A stretch of DNA of 64,000 bases from Methylovirgula ligni (GTDB taxonomy: Bacteria; Pseudomonadota; Alphaproteobacteria; Rhizobiales; Beijerinckiaceae), in the NCBI RefSeq assembly GCF_004135935.1, contig NZ_CP025086.1, forward strand, positions 1,674,001 to 1,738,000, read 5' to 3'. Position 1 is the first letter of the stretch. Each line of letters starts with the position of its first letter. Under the pieces are notes generated by a model. The model saw only the letters and a list, made by a program, of their open reading frames with translations, had not been told where the DNA came from and made no database searches. The translations under genes were made by a program, and so were the position numbers. Below, piece by piece: positions 50,586 through 60,251 of the stretch.

Positions 50586-52454
50586 GCGCAGCTTTCCCGC
50601 CGCGATGTGCGCGAACAAGCTTGCATCGAGCGGAACATAGGCGTCCCCCGTGTCGAAATAGAGCACGTCCCGAATTTCTGTGGGGTTGAACCCGTCGCGT
50701 GCGAGCTGTGCTCGCTTCTGCTTGAAGGTTTCCGTGGTCTCGATCGTCTCGCAGATGCGCAGAAACAGAGGCCGTGCATAGGGCGGCAGATGTTCCTGCA
50801 CATGCGCATGAAAGGCGGCGAGATCGAACGCCGCGTCGAGGACGAGCGCCGCCATGCCCGCGCGGCCATCGGCACCCGGCACGAGGACCCCATAGGCTGT
50901 CGCCTCGACGACGCCCGGGCAGGCGGCCAGTGCTTCAGCGACCTCGAAGGTCGAGACGTTCTCACCTTTCCAGCGGAAGGTATCGCCGATCCGATCGACG
51001 AAATAATAAAAGCCGCGCGCATCCTTGCGCATCAGATCGCCAGTGCGAAACCAAGCATCACCCTCGGCGAACACATTGCGGAGGACTTTCGCCTCGCTGT
51101 CGGCGGCGCTCGTATAGCCCTCGAAGCGTGCGCCCGTCGTGTCCCTTGCCGCAATCTGGCCGATGGCCTCGCCAGCCTCGCCCGCCGCGGAGGGGATGCA
51201 GAAGCCGTTTTCATCGCGCAACGGCTCGCCATGCGTCACATCGAACTTCACGATCGCGGAGGGAAAGCGGTGCGCGAGAAAGGGCGGAACGCGGCCGATG
51301 GCGCCGGGCTCTCCCTCGACGTTGATGAGTGAGAACGTCCCTTCGGTCGCGGCATAGAATTCGATGATGTGCGGGATGCGGAAACGCTCCTGAAACGGCC
51401 GCCAGACATCGGCGCGAAGGCCGTTGCCGCAGGCGAGCCGCAAGCGATGGGCGCGCTCGTGGGGATTCTCTGGCACCTTCAGCAGATAGCGGCAGAGTTC
51501 GCCGATATATTGGAACAGCGTGCAGTCCCAACGCACGACATCATCCCAAAAACGGTGCACGGAGAATTTCTCCTGCAAGACGACCGCGCCACCGCTGACG
51601 AGCACGCTGCCGATCGCGACGATGCCACCGACACTGTGATACATCGGCAGGCAATTCATCATCCTGTCGTTGGCCGACGTGTTCAAAATCCCGGCGAACC
51701 AATAGCTCCAGGTCATGATGCGGCGATGGCTGATATTGGCCGCTTTCGGCGGGCCCGTCGTGCCGGAGGTGTAAATGCACAGCGCCCGGTCCGAAAGACG
51801 CGGTCCGGGATGCTCTGCGGCTGGCAATGGCGTCGTCGCGAAACTTTTCAACGCGACGTCGAGGTCCGTCTCGTGAATCCAAACTTGGGCTGCGAGTTTC
51901 GCTTGGCCGAGCGCAGCCTCGAGACCTTCGTGCAGCGAGGCCGAGACGATGATGTGCCGCGATTCGGCAATGGCGATGCAATGCGACAGCGGGGCACCGC
52001 GCAGGTTTGTGTTGAGGAGCGCGACGCTGCCGCCGGCGCGCGTGATGCCGAGCCAGATGGTCAGGTAATCCGGCTGGTTGGTCATCAGCAAGCCGACGGT
52101 CTTGCCATCAAGGTTTTGCGCCAAAGCCCAGCGCGCGACGGCATTCATGCGCGCGGCAAGAGCCTTGAAGCTGAGGGTGCCGCGATCCGAGAGCAGGGCA
52201 GGCGCCTCACCAAATTGCGCGGCCAATTCGTCGATCACAATGGGCAAGGTGCGCTGCGGCTCGCGCTCAATACGCGCGGTCAACTCAAGCGCGCGCAGCC
52301 ACGCCTTTGACGCTGAAAAGGTATCGCGCACACCCGGCCCGGCCACAAAAAAGTCCTTGAGCTTGAAGGTTAAGAAGCGCTTGGAATATAGCGTAGAAGT
52401 TACGCCAAAGGCTAAGCGGTTCTTAGCGCCTCTGCTCCTATGGTTGACCGGCAC
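50580..52454 (-). CDS. Long-chain fatty acyl-CoA synthetase, FATP-type
   Basis: 624 aa if begun at the GTG at 52452-52454; the first 40-50 residues are poorly conserved, so a later start is possible. ANL family features: CIYTSGTTGPPKAANISHRR, FYAATEGTFSLINVEG, WFRTGDLMRKDARGFYYFVD and GENVSTFEVAEALAACPGVV. The layout matches FATP/very-long-chain acyl-CoA synthetases. It activates fatty acids for breakdown or lipid synthesis. It diverges from metY across a structured leader. Confidence 0.85.
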   Translation of the reverse strand: MPVNHRSRGAKNRLAFGVTSTLYSKRFLTFKLKDFFVAGPGVRDTFSASKAWLRALELTARIEREPQRTLPIVIDELAAQFGEAPALLSDRGTLSFKALAARMNAVARWALAQNLDGKTVGLLMTNQPDYLTIWLGITRAGGSVALLNTNLRGAPLSHCIAIAESRHIIVSASLHEGLEAALGQAKLAAQVWIHETDLDVALKSFATTPLPAAEHPGPRLSDRALCIYTSGTTGPPKAANISHRRIMTWSYWFAGILNTSANDRMMNCLPMYHSVGGIVAIGSVLVSGGAVVLQEKFSVHRFWDDVVRWDCTLFQYIGELCRYLLKVPENPHERAHRLRLACGNGLRADVWRPFQERFRIPHIIEFYAATEGTFSLINVEGEPGAIGRVPPFLAHRFPSAIVKFDVTHGEPLRDENGFCIPSAAGEAGEAIGQIAARDTTGARFEGYTSAADSEAKVLRNVFAEGDAWFRTGDLMRKDARGFYYFVDRIGDTFRWKGENVSTFEVAEALAACPGVVEATAYGVLVPGADGRAGMAALVLDAAFDLAAFHAHVQEHLPPYARPLFLRICETIETTETFKQKRAQLARDGFNPTEIRDVLYFDTGDAYVPLDASLFAHIAAGKLRL

Positions 52455-52496
52455 GGTTCCTGCGCGCTGGCTCTTTGCGCGCGGCGTGCGAAGACG

Positions 52497-52532
52497 CCGG
52501 GGTCATTCTAAAACGTTGCCGTCCCGGAATGA
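52497..52532 (+). promoter_or_regulatory. Possible structured leader (pseudoknot) of metY
   Basis: CCGGG (52497-52501) can pair with CCCGG (52523-52527), and TCATT (52503-52507) with AATGA (52528-52532). The order 1-2-1'-2' is that of a pseudoknot. SAM-binding riboswitches are common before methionine genes in alphaproteobacteria, but I do not see the SAM-II consensus. Confidence 0.3.
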
Positions 52533-52547
52533 AACGGAAGCTTTGAT

Positions 52548-53882
52548 TTGAGCTCGCAAATGCCGAAAACCAGAACCTTGCGGCCGGAAACCATCGCCAT
52601 TCACACCGGCTATACCTCGGAACCGACGACCAAGGCGGTCGCGGTGCCGATCTATCAGACGGTTTCCTACGAGTTCGACAGTGCCGATCACGGCGCGGCG
52701 CTGTTCAATCTCGAGATCGATGGCTTCCGTTACAGCCGCATCAACAATCCGACCGTCGATGTGCTGGAGAAACGTGTCGCCGCGCTTGAGGGCGGCGTCG
52801 CGGCGCTGGCCGTGGCAAGCGGACAGGCGGCGCTGCATTTCGCCATTGTCAACCTCGCCGATTGCGGCGGCAATATCGTGTCCGTGCCGCAGCTTTATGG
52901 AACCTCGCATACTCTGCTGTCGCATGTCCTGCCGCGGCAGGGGATTCACGTCCGTTTCGCGGACAGCGACGCCGCCGACGCGATCGAGCGGCTGATCGAT
53001 GACGAGACCCGCGCTGTCTTCTGCGAGACGATCGGCAACCCGGCCGGGAATATTTGCGACATCGAAGCTCTGGCGAAGGTGGCGCATCGTCATGGGGTGC
53101 CGCTTGTCGTCGACAATACGGTCGCGACCCCGATCCTGTGGCGCCCGATCGAACATGGCGCGGATATTGTCATCCATTCCCTGACGAAATTCATGGGCGG
53201 TCATGGCACGACGCTCGGCGGCGCCGTTGTCGATTCGGGCAATTTCCCGTGGCGCGACTCGGCAACGCGATTCCCGATGTTTAATACGCCGGACGTCTCT
53301 TATCACGGTCTTGTCTATACGGAGCACTTCGGCCCGCGCGCTTATATCGAGCGCTGCCGCAGCGTCTATCAGCGCACGACGGGCGCGGTGCTCTCGCCGC
53401 ATAGCGCCTTCCTGCTGCTGCAGGGCATCGAAACCGTCGCGCTGCGTATCGAACGTCACGTCGAGAACGCGCGCAAGGTCGCACAGTTTCTGCGCGACGA
53501 TCCCCGCGTCGCCTGGGTTAATTATGCCGGGTTCCCGGACAGCCCCTATCACGCGCTCGCTCAAAAATATCTCGGCGGTCAGGCATCCTCCCTGCTGACT
53601 TTCGGCGTGAAGGGCGGCTTTGCGGCGAGCAAGCGCTTCTACGACGCGCTGGGACTCATCAAGCGGCTCGTCAATATCGGCGATACGAAATCGCTCGCCT
53701 GCCATCCCGCCTCGACGACGCATCGCCAGATGACGGCCGATGAGCAGATCAAGGCGGGCGTCAGGCCGGAGATGATCCGGATAAGTGTCGGTATCGAGCA
53801 CGCGAGCGACATTATCGAAGACCTCGACCAGGCTCTGGCGGTTGCCGCGTCCGCGCCGAAAGACAACGAGGCGGCCGAGTGA
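52548..53882 (+). CDS. metY: MetY, O-acetyl/O-succinylhomoserine sulfhydrylase
   Basis: 444 aa from TTG 52548, with GGAAG upstream; an ATG at 52560 is an alternative. It is a Cys/Met-metabolism PLP enzyme: [40 protein letters not shown], the PLP Lys in [20 protein letters not shown] and the C-terminal [18 protein letters not shown]. It makes homocysteine directly from sulfide. The metA-type gene overlaps its stop, so the pair makes homocysteine in two steps. Confidence 0.92.
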   Translation: MSSQMPKTRTLRPETIAIHTGYTSEPTTKAVAVPIYQTVSYEFDSADHGAALFNLEIDGFRYSRINNPTVDVLEKRVAALEGGVAALAVASGQAALHFAIVNLADCGGNIVSVPQLYGTSHTLLSHVLPRQGIHVRFADSDAADAIERLIDDETRAVFCETIGNPAGNICDIEALAKVAHRHGVPLVVDNTVATPILWRPIEHGADIVIHSLTKFMGGHGTTLGGAVVDSGNFPWRDSATRFPMFNTPDVSYHGLVYTEHFGPRAYIERCRSVYQRTTGAVLSPHSAFLLLQGIETVALRIERHVENARKVAQFLRDDPRVAWVNYAGFPDSPYHALAQKYLGGQASSLLTFGVKGGFAASKRFYDALGLIKRLVNIGDTKSLACHPASTTHRQMTADEQIKAGVRPEMIRISVGIEHASDIIEDLDQALAVAASAPKDNEAAE

Positions 53883-54874
53883 CAGATCGCGGGCACGAGG
53901 CCGCCCTGACTGCGCCCCAGTCTATCAGTGAGGCGGCGGAGTCGCGATCTCGCGATGTCGAAGGTCCGGTGGCGGCGAAATGTCTTGAGATCGGCGTTGT
54001 CAACAACATGCCCGACGCCTCGCTGCTGGCGACGGAACGCCAGTTCAAGGATTTGATCGTCCAGGCCGCGGGCGCGCTGCCTGTGCGTCTGCGCTTTTAT
54101 GCGCTTGACGGAATTGCGCGTGGCGAGGGCGCCGCGCAGCATATCGCGGCGCATTACTGCGATATCGGCGCACTCGGGCACGAAAAGCTCGATGGGCTCA
54201 TCATCACCGGCTGCGAGCCGAAGACCGCCTCGCTCGCGGACGAGGTCTATTGGCCCGGTCTCACGCGCGTCATCGATTGGGCGGCGATAAATACCCGTTC
54301 GACGATCTTCTCTTGCCTCGCGGCGCATGCCGCGGTGCTGCACCTCGACGGCATCAGCCGCGTGCCGTTCGGCCGGAAGCTCTCCGGCGTTTTCGATTGT
54401 GCCGTCGTTGCGCAGGATCCGCTGCTTGAGGGGCTCGGGCCGGAATTGCGTATTCCGCATTCGCGGCTCAACGATCTCGCGGCCGAAGAGCTTTCCGCGC
54501 ACGGTTACCGGATTTTGACTTCTTCGCCGCGCTTCGGCGCGGACATGTTCGTAAGGCAGCAGGAAAGTCTATTCGTCTTTCTGCAGGGCCATCCGGAATA
54601 CGATGCGGATTCGCTCTTGCGCGAATATCGACGCGATGTGGTGCGCTATTTGCGCGGCGAGCGGGCGAGTTTCCCGCAGACGCCGGAAGACTATTTCGAT
54701 CCACTCACGGGGAAGCATCTCGCGGCCTTTGCCGAGCGCGTGGCCACGCGGCAAAGCCGCCATCCGCATCGGGAATTGGCGAATCTGCTCGACGATGTGC
54801 ATCCGGCCAAGACTTGGCGCGCATCCTCTGACGGCCTCTATCGCAACTGGCTGACCTATCTCGCGAGCCGGTAG
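53879..54874 (+). CDS. metA: Homoserine O-acyltransferase, MetA family
   Basis: 331 aa from GTG 53879. The glutamine-amidotransferase-like MetA fold is present: VVNNMPDASLLATERQF, the nucleophile Cys146 (FSCLAAHAAVLHLDGI), and the catalytic His238 and Glu240 (QGHPEYDADS). It acylates homoserine with succinyl- or acetyl-CoA; the acyl specificity cannot be read with certainty. It has a long, poorly conserved N-terminus. It is coupled to metY. Confidence 0.9.
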   Translation: MTDRGHEAALTAPQSISEAAESRSRDVEGPVAAKCLEIGVVNNMPDASLLATERQFKDLIVQAAGALPVRLRFYALDGIARGEGAAQHIAAHYCDIGALGHEKLDGLIITGCEPKTASLADEVYWPGLTRVIDWAAINTRSTIFSCLAAHAAVLHLDGISRVPFGRKLSGVFDCAVVAQDPLLEGLGPELRIPHSRLNDLAAEELSAHGYRILTSSPRFGADMFVRQQESLFVFLQGHPEYDADSLLREYRRDVVRYLRGERASFPQTPEDYFDPLTGKHLAAFAERVATRQSRHPHRELANLLDDVHPAKTWRASSDGLYRNWLTYLASR

Positions 54875-54881
54875 ATCCCGC

Positions 54882-55508
54882 TCAGCCGACGATCGCCTGT
54901 ATCCCATCGATAACGAATTGCGCCGCAAGCGCCGCGAGCACCACGCCGAGCATCCGGCCAAGCACCAGAGTGCCAGTGGCTCCGAAGAGCCGCGCGATGC
55001 GTTCCGCGAGCAGAAATGTCAGGTAGCAAAGCACGATCACGATAAGAATGACGAGCACGAGGCTGGTCTGCGCTTCCCAATTGCCGCTGGCCTTTCCCGC
55101 GAGAAGGATGACTGCGGTGATCGAGCCCGGGCCGCTCATCAGCGGGATGGCGAGCGGGAAGGCGGCGAGGTTGCGGACGTGGTCGATCGCTACCGCATCG
55201 TCCGCGAGTTCCCTCTTGCGTTGTCCCCGCTCGGCGAAGACCATCTGAAAGGCCGTGTAGAACAGCAAGAGGCCGCCGGCGATTCGGAAGGCGGGCAGCG
55301 AAATGCCCAGCGCCTTCATCAGCGCCGCGCCGCCGATCGCGAAGACCAGAAGAATGGCAAAGGCGATGATCGCGGCACGGAGCGCCACCTCCTTCTTTTC
55401 CTTCGAGGTCATCCCCAGAGTCAGGGCGATGAAGATTGGTGCGAGCCCGGGCGGATCCAGCGTGACGAGAAGCGTGACGAAGGCCGTTTGCAAAAAATCC
55501 GACAACAT
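54882..55508 (-). CDS. MarC-family membrane protein
   Basis: 208 aa. Six hydrophobic helices are visible, among them FLQTAFVTLLVTLDPPGLAP, AAIIAFAILLVFAIGGAAL, FRIAGGLLLFYTAFQMVFA, LVLVILIVIVLCYLTFLLA and LGRMLGVVLAALAAQFVIDG. The family is MarC/YchE; its function in the inner membrane is unknown, and a multidrug-resistance role was not confirmed. It converges with metA. Confidence 0.92.
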   Translation of the reverse strand: MLSDFLQTAFVTLLVTLDPPGLAPIFIALTLGMTSKEKKEVALRAAIIAFAILLVFAIGGAALMKALGISLPAFRIAGGLLLFYTAFQMVFAERGQRKRELADDAVAIDHVRNLAAFPLAIPLMSGPGSITAVILLAGKASGNWEAQTSLVLVILIVIVLCYLTFLLAERIARLFGATGTLVLGRMLGVVLAALAAQFVIDGIQAIVG

Positions 55509-55601
55509 GGCCTTCGTGTCTCCGCGCCGATTCGCCCTTTTTGAAATTTAAAGGCCGCGGCGCCTTTGCGTCGCGGCCCGGGCCGGCTTGCAGGGATTAA
55601 A

Positions 55602-55859
55602 TCACAGCCGTCGTCGGAACAAGCCCAGGATCAGCAGCAGGACGATCGCGCCCACCGTCGCCGAGATGATCTGTTCGAGAAGATGCGCGCCAAGATGAAT
55701 TCCAATCCTTGGCAAAAGCCAGTTGCCGATGAAGGCGCCGATGACACCGATGCAGAGATCGGCGACGAGGCCGAATCCGGTACCGCGTAAAATCTGACCC
55801 GCGAGCCAGCCCGCGACGAGGCCGACGACGAGAATGATCAAGAGACTGTCACCCGACAA
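55602..55859 (-). CDS. GlsB/YeaQ/YmgE-type small membrane protein
   Basis: 85 aa. Three hydrophobic segments with glycine motifs (LLIILVVGLVAGWLAGQIL, LVADLCIGVIGAFIGNWLLP, ISATVGAIVLLLILGLF) match the transglycosylase-associated/GlsB family, which is often stress-induced. It ends RRRL. Its own promoter is probably in the 55860-56174 gap, but no element was recognised on that strand. Confidence 0.9.
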   Translation of the reverse strand: MSGDSLLIILVVGLVAGWLAGQILRGTGFGLVADLCIGVIGAFIGNWLLPRIGIHLGAHLLEQIISATVGAIVLLLILGLFRRRL

Positions 55860-56009
55860 GGCGAATCCTTTCCAATGTGTGAGGCGAATGTTTCATATTT
55901 CCGTGCCGGAAGGCGGGAAGTGCCTTGCCACACTTGAACGCCGCGGCTTTCTCCAGCCCGGCTACCCTTAATGTGATCCGATGAAAGTTAAACCACAATC
56001 GGACGATCT

Positions 56010-56035
56010 GGAACTACATTCGCGATCAGTGCGTT
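56010..56035 (+). promoter_or_regulatory. EcfG-type general stress promoter upstream of ku
   Basis: GGAAC at 56010-56014 and CGTT at 56032-56035 are 17 bases apart, the spacing of EcfG promoters of alphaproteobacteria. It lies about 140 bases before ku, in a 315-base gap that holds no other feature I can support. Confidence 0.55.
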
Positions 56036-56174
56036 TGTCGGAGACCGGCCTTTTTACGAAGTTGCGCCCCTTGAAATTCGCGTGGCGCCGTCGCGGCTTA
56101 TGTGGTGTAATGGATAAGAGTTCAGCGTTGCCGGAGGCGGGCGTCTCGCCTCTCGGTTAGTAGAGGGTTGAGCC

Positions 56175-57044
56175 GTGGCACCACGCGCGAATTGGAAGGG
56201 CTACCTCAAGCTTTCGCTGGTTTCCTGCCCCGTCGCACTTTTCCCCGCCGTCAGCCGGACGGAGCGAATTTCCTTTCATCTCATAAATCGGGACACCGGG
56301 CATCGGCTCCGCCAGCAATATGTCGATTCCGTTACGGGCGATATTGTTGAGCGCGACGAACAGGTGCGCGGCTATGAGGTCGGCAAGAACGATTACATCA
56401 CTCTTGAAGAGAGCGAGATCGCGGAACAGGCGCTCGAGAGCACGCATACGATCGATATCGAGACCTTCGTGCCGCGCGAGGAGATCGATGAGGTCTATCT
56501 CGACGGGAGCTATTATCTAGCGCCCGACGACAAAGTTGCAGATGAGCCTTTCGTCGTCATCCGCGATGCCATGCGCAAGGCCGATATGGTCGGGCTGGCG
56601 CGCGTCGTGCTCGCGGGGCGCGAGCGTATCGTCATGATCGAGCCGCGCGACAAGGGCCTGCTCGCCACGACGCTGCATTACAAATACGAAGTCCGGGACG
56701 AGAAGCCCTATTTTGAATCGATTCCCGATCTCAAGCTCTCGAAGGACGTGCTCGATCTTGCCGCGCATATTATCGAAACCAAGCGCGGCAAATTCGATCC
56801 GGAGAAGTTCGAGGATCGCTATCAGGATGCGCTCGTCGGCCTGATCCGCGCCAAGCGCGCCGGCAAGCCCGTGCCCGCGGCGCCGCAGCCGAAGACGCCG
56901 AGCAATGTCATTAATCTCATGGACGCTTTGCGCCGCAGCGTGGCGGCTGAATCGGGACGCAAGCCGGCGGCCAAGGCGAATCCCCCGGCGAAGAAGGTTG
57001 CGGCCAAATCCCCCGCCAAGAAGCGGGTGAAGAAGGCAAGCTAG
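56175..57044 (+). CDS. ku: Ku, DNA end-binding protein
   Basis: 289 aa from GTG 56175. The Ku core is clear: WKGYLKLSLVSCPVALFPAV, ISFHLINRDTGHRLRQQYVD, and EPFVVIRDAMRKADMVGLAR. It ends with a Lys/Ala/Pro-rich tail (PAAKANPPAKKVAAKSPAKK) that binds DNA. Ku holds broken DNA ends for non-homologous end joining with LigD, whose gene begins 12 bases after its stop. Confidence 0.95.
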   Translation: MAPRANWKGYLKLSLVSCPVALFPAVSRTERISFHLINRDTGHRLRQQYVDSVTGDIVERDEQVRGYEVGKNDYITLEESEIAEQALESTHTIDIETFVPREEIDEVYLDGSYYLAPDDKVADEPFVVIRDAMRKADMVGLARVVLAGRERIVMIEPRDKGLLATTLHYKYEVRDEKPYFESIPDLKLSKDVLDLAAHIIETKRGKFDPEKFEDRYQDALVGLIRAKRAGKPVPAAPQPKTPSNVINLMDALRRSVAAESGRKPAAKANPPAKKVAAKSPAKKRVKKAS

Positions 57045-57056
57045 AGCGAGGCTCCA

Positions 57057-59633
57057 TTGGCCCTCGAAACCTACCGCAAGAAGCGTGATTTCACTGTCAC
57101 GTCGGAGCCGCGCGGCCTTAAGGGGCGTTCGTCCGGCAATGCCTTCGTCGTGCAGAAACACGACGCGACACGGCTGCATTACGATTTCCGGCTCGAACTC
57201 GACGGCGTCCTCAAGAGCTGGGCGGTGACGCGCGGGCCGAGCCTTGTGCCGGGCGAGAAGCGCCTCGCCGTCCATGTCGAGGATCATCCGCTCGATTACG
57301 GCTCCTTCGAGGGGACAATTCCGGAGGGGCAATATGGCGCGGGCACAGTGCTGGTCTGGGATCGTGGCACCTGGACGCCGGAGGGCGATCCGGAGAAAGC
57401 CTATGCCAAAGGTCACCTGGACTTCACGCTTCATGGCGAGAAGCTGAAAGGCCGCTGGCACCTTGTCCGCATGCACCCGCGTCCGGGCGAGAAGCGCGAG
57501 AATTGGCTGCTCATCAAGGGCGAAGACGACCAAGCGCGCGGGCCGGGCGATCCGGACATCCTCGAAGAGGAGCCGAATTCGGTCATCACCGGCCGCTCGC
57601 TTGAAGATATTGCCGGCGACAAGAAGAGTCGGCGCTGGACCTCGGGGAAGGCGGCCCAGCCGCGGGTCGAAACGCCCGGTTCGCCGCGCGCCCGCGCCAT
57701 GGCACCGGTCGAGAGCATCAAATCGGATCCGCCAGCGAAGAAGAAGCGCGCATTGCCGCCGGTCAAGCGGGCGCCGTTCGCCTTCTCGCCGCCGAAAGGC
57801 GCGAAGCGGAAGGCGCTGCCGGATTTCATCGCGCCGATGCTGCCGACGCTCGTCGCCACGCCGCCCTCCGGAGCGCAATGGATTCATGAGGTCAAATTCG
57901 ACGGCTATCGCATCGAGGCGGTCGTGAAGGCCGGCAAGGTGAAGCTGCGCACGCGAACGGGGCTCGATTGGGCCGACCGCTTCCCAACCGTCGCCGCTGC
58001 TTTCGCGCAATTGCCGGTCAAGGATTGCATCGTCGACGGCGAAGTCGTGGTCGAGGAGGCGAACGGTATTTCGGATTTCTCGGCTCTGCAAAACGCGCTC
58101 AGCGAGGGCGAGACTGGTAGCATGGTCTATTATGCCTTCGATCTTATGCATATCGACGGCTACGATCTGACGGGTCTGCCGCTTGTCGCGCGGAAAGAGA
58201 TTCTGCAATCGCTGCTGAAAGCCACGCCGGACGTGATCCTGCGCTACAGCGATCATTTCGACGAAAATGGCGAACTCATGCTGCAGCATGTTTGCCGGCT
58301 CGGCGCCGAGGGCGTCGTCTCGAAGAAGCGGGAGAGTCACTATCTTTCCAAGCGCAGCACCGACTGGCTGAAGATCAAATGCGCCAACCGGCAGGAATTC
58401 GTCATCGCCGGCTATGTGCCCTCGACGACGACGCGAAAGGCCATCGGCTCGCTCGTGCTCGGCTATTACGAGAACGGCAAGCTCCGCCACGCCGGGCGCG
58501 TCGGCACGGGCTATTCCAGCAAAATGGCACTCGACCTCTTCGCGCTGCTCTCGCGCGAGCGGATCGAAAAGCCGGCATTCGAGTCGCCGCTCAGCAGCGA
58601 GGCGCGGCGCAATGCCGTCTGGGTAAAGCCCGACCGGGTCGCGGAGGTTGAATTTCGCGGCTGGACGGCGGATGCCAATCTGCGGCAGGCATCGTTCAAG
58701 GGCTTGCGCGAGGACAAAAATCCCAAGGACATCGTTCGCGAAAGGGTCGCACCAATGGCCAAAGAAGCCGAGGCTCCCGCGACGTCCGTGACGTTCACCC
58801 ATCGCGACCGAGTCTATTGGCCCGAGGCCGGCGTCACCAAGCAGGGCCTTGCCGATTATTACACGATGGTTTGGCCGTGGATCGAAAAATACCTGCTTGG
58901 CCGGCCGCTCGTCCTGCTGCGGTGTCCGAACGGCATCGTGCAAGGCGGCTTCTTCCAGAAGCATCCCTGGGCCGGGATTGATCCCCATATTCTGCAAATC
59001 CACGATCCACACGAAAAGGAGCCAATCCTCGGCATCGATTCATTCGACGGGTTGATGGCACTGGTGCAATCGGCGGCGCTCGAAATCCACCCCTGGGGCG
59101 CGCGCAGCGACGACCTCGATCATCCCGATCGCCTGATTTTCGATCTCGACCCGGGGGAGGGCGTCGCCTTCGCGGAAATCATTGCTGCCGCGAAAGAGGT
59201 TCGCCGGCGTCTGGCCGAAGCCAAACTCAAAAGCTTCGTCAAGACGACCGGCGGCAAGGGTCTTCATGTCGTCGCGCCGCTGACGCCCCGCGCAACATGG
59301 ACGGTGGCGAAGGACTTCTGCCGGGCTCTGGCCGATTCCATGGCGCATGATGCGCCGCAACTCTACACTGCGACGGCGACGAAGACGCAGAGGCCCAAGC
59401 GCATCTATATCGACTATCTGCGCAACGCCCGCGGTGCGACAGCCGTCGCGCCCTATTCGACGCGCGCGCGGCCGCCGGCCGGTATTTCGACGCCGCTTAC
59501 CTGGGATGAACTCGACAGCGTGGTGAGCGGCAGCCAGTTCACCATCGGCAATTTCAGCAAGCGGCTGCAACATCTCGCCAAAGATCCGTGGGACGGATTT
59601 TTCCGGCTGCGGCAGAGCTTGCCCGGCAAATAG
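57057..59633 (+). CDS. ligD: LigD, multifunctional NHEJ DNA ligase
   Basis: 858 aa from TTG 57057. Domains in order: 3'-phosphoesterase (about residues 10-180; FVVQKHDATRLHYDFRLELD), ATP-dependent ligase (about 250-545; catalytic Lys280 in HEVKFDGYRIEAVVK) and primase/polymerase (about 560-850; WIEKYLLGRPLVLLRCPNGI, LIFDLDPGEGVAFAEII). The order PE-ligase-polymerase is the one used in many Rhizobiales. A Lys/Pro-rich linker joins the first two parts. With Ku it repairs double-strand breaks. Confidence 0.95.
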   Translation: MALETYRKKRDFTVTSEPRGLKGRSSGNAFVVQKHDATRLHYDFRLELDGVLKSWAVTRGPSLVPGEKRLAVHVEDHPLDYGSFEGTIPEGQYGAGTVLVWDRGTWTPEGDPEKAYAKGHLDFTLHGEKLKGRWHLVRMHPRPGEKRENWLLIKGEDDQARGPGDPDILEEEPNSVITGRSLEDIAGDKKSRRWTSGKAAQPRVETPGSPRARAMAPVESIKSDPPAKKKRALPPVKRAPFAFSPPKGAKRKALPDFIAPMLPTLVATPPSGAQWIHEVKFDGYRIEAVVKAGKVKLRTRTGLDWADRFPTVAAAFAQLPVKDCIVDGEVVVEEANGISDFSALQNALSEGETGSMVYYAFDLMHIDGYDLTGLPLVARKEILQSLLKATPDVILRYSDHFDENGELMLQHVCRLGAEGVVSKKRESHYLSKRSTDWLKIKCANRQEFVIAGYVPSTTTRKAIGSLVLGYYENGKLRHAGRVGTGYSSKMALDLFALLSRERIEKPAFESPLSSEARRNAVWVKPDRVAEVEFRGWTADANLRQASFKGLREDKNPKDIVRERVAPMAKEAEAPATSVTFTHRDRVYWPEAGVTKQGLADYYTMVWPWIEKYLLGRPLVLLRCPNGIVQGGFFQKHPWAGIDPHILQIHDPHEKEPILGIDSFDGLMALVQSAALEIHPWGARSDDLDHPDRLIFDLDPGEGVAFAEIIAAAKEVRRRLAEAKLKSFVKTTGGKGLHVVAPLTPRATWTVAKDFCRALADSMAHDAPQLYTATATKTQRPKRIYIDYLRNARGATAVAPYSTRARPPAGISTPLTWDELDSVVSGSQFTIGNFSKRLQHLAKDPWDGFFRLRQSLPGK

Positions 59634-59663
59634 GGTCTGTGTGCGGTGCGGGCAGGAACTCCG

Positions 59664-59690
59664 TTTGCCGCCCGGCGTTGCGGCGGCAAA
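59664..59690. repeat. Hairpin before the 59701 gene
   Basis: TTTGCCGCC and GGCGGCAAA form a perfect 9-bp stem around a 9-base loop. It follows the ligD stop and runs into the AAGGAG ribosome site of the next gene, so it may be a terminator or may mask that site. Confidence 0.5.
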
Positions 59691-59700
59691 GGAGCCGCGC

Positions 59701-59883
59701 ATGTCGAATACGCACAATGAGCGCGCCGCGCGCGCCGATCCAGAACATCCCATCGAGCTTCCGCCGCGCCGTGCGCGAGGCGGCTGGAGAGGCCTGCCGG
59801 TACTTTATGTTCTCGTTTTCAGCATGGCGCTGGCGATCGTCGTTCTGCTCGCGATCTGGTTCGGCTTTCACGTCGCGCATTGA
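59701..59883 (+). CDS. Small single-span membrane protein
   Basis: 60 aa from ATG 59701, with AAGGAG upstream. A basic, Arg-rich N-terminal part (HPIELPPRRARGGWRG) is followed by one membrane helix (PVLYVLVFSMALAIVVLLAI) and a short WFGFHVAH end. No family is recognised. The good ribosome site supports it. Confidence 0.6.
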   Translation: MSNTHNERAARADPEHPIELPPRRARGGWRGLPVLYVLVFSMALAIVVLLAIWFGFHVAH

Positions 59884-60251
59884 ACGCAACAGAACTTAGG
59901 GATGGACGGCGCACGGCCGCGCCCCTGCTGGCAGCCGTGATAATTGTGTGACGACCGGCGGCTAAATGGCCCCCGACGTTGGCGCCCCGTTTACCGAACA
60001 TTTGCCAAAAACGATGGTCGTGCTACGGCGCGCGCGGGCGCTTGTCCCGTAAATTCAATAGAAACAGATGGTTGGCAATCCGTCCCCGCGCGCGACTGGG
60101 TGAGCGCGGGAAATCCTTCACCTATTGCCATCAAGCTTCCCGGGCGCGCCGATCCCTGCAACAGCTAGGCAGGGCTGGGCGAAGGCTGGTAGACAGATCA
60201 GCCAAATGTGACAGACGGCGTCATTCGGGGGGCTCGTTGTTCTCAGCGACA
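59884..60251. other. Intergenic stretch
   Basis: About 370 bases between the small membrane protein gene and the lipoprotein hydrolase gene. I see no convincing gene, RNA, repeat or promoter consensus here. The downstream reading frame is open into it but without a family match or ribosome site. Confidence 0.5.

Noticed and set aside
56101-56165. tRNA-like stretch before ku (GGTGTAATGGATAAGAG)
   Set aside because: It resembles a tRNA D-arm, but there is no T-arm GGTTCRA motif, no matching acceptor stem and no CCA context.
56517-59012. Long open frame on the minus strand across ku and ligD
   Set aside because: It is antisense to two clear genes, has no family resemblance and arises from the codon bias of GC-rich DNA.
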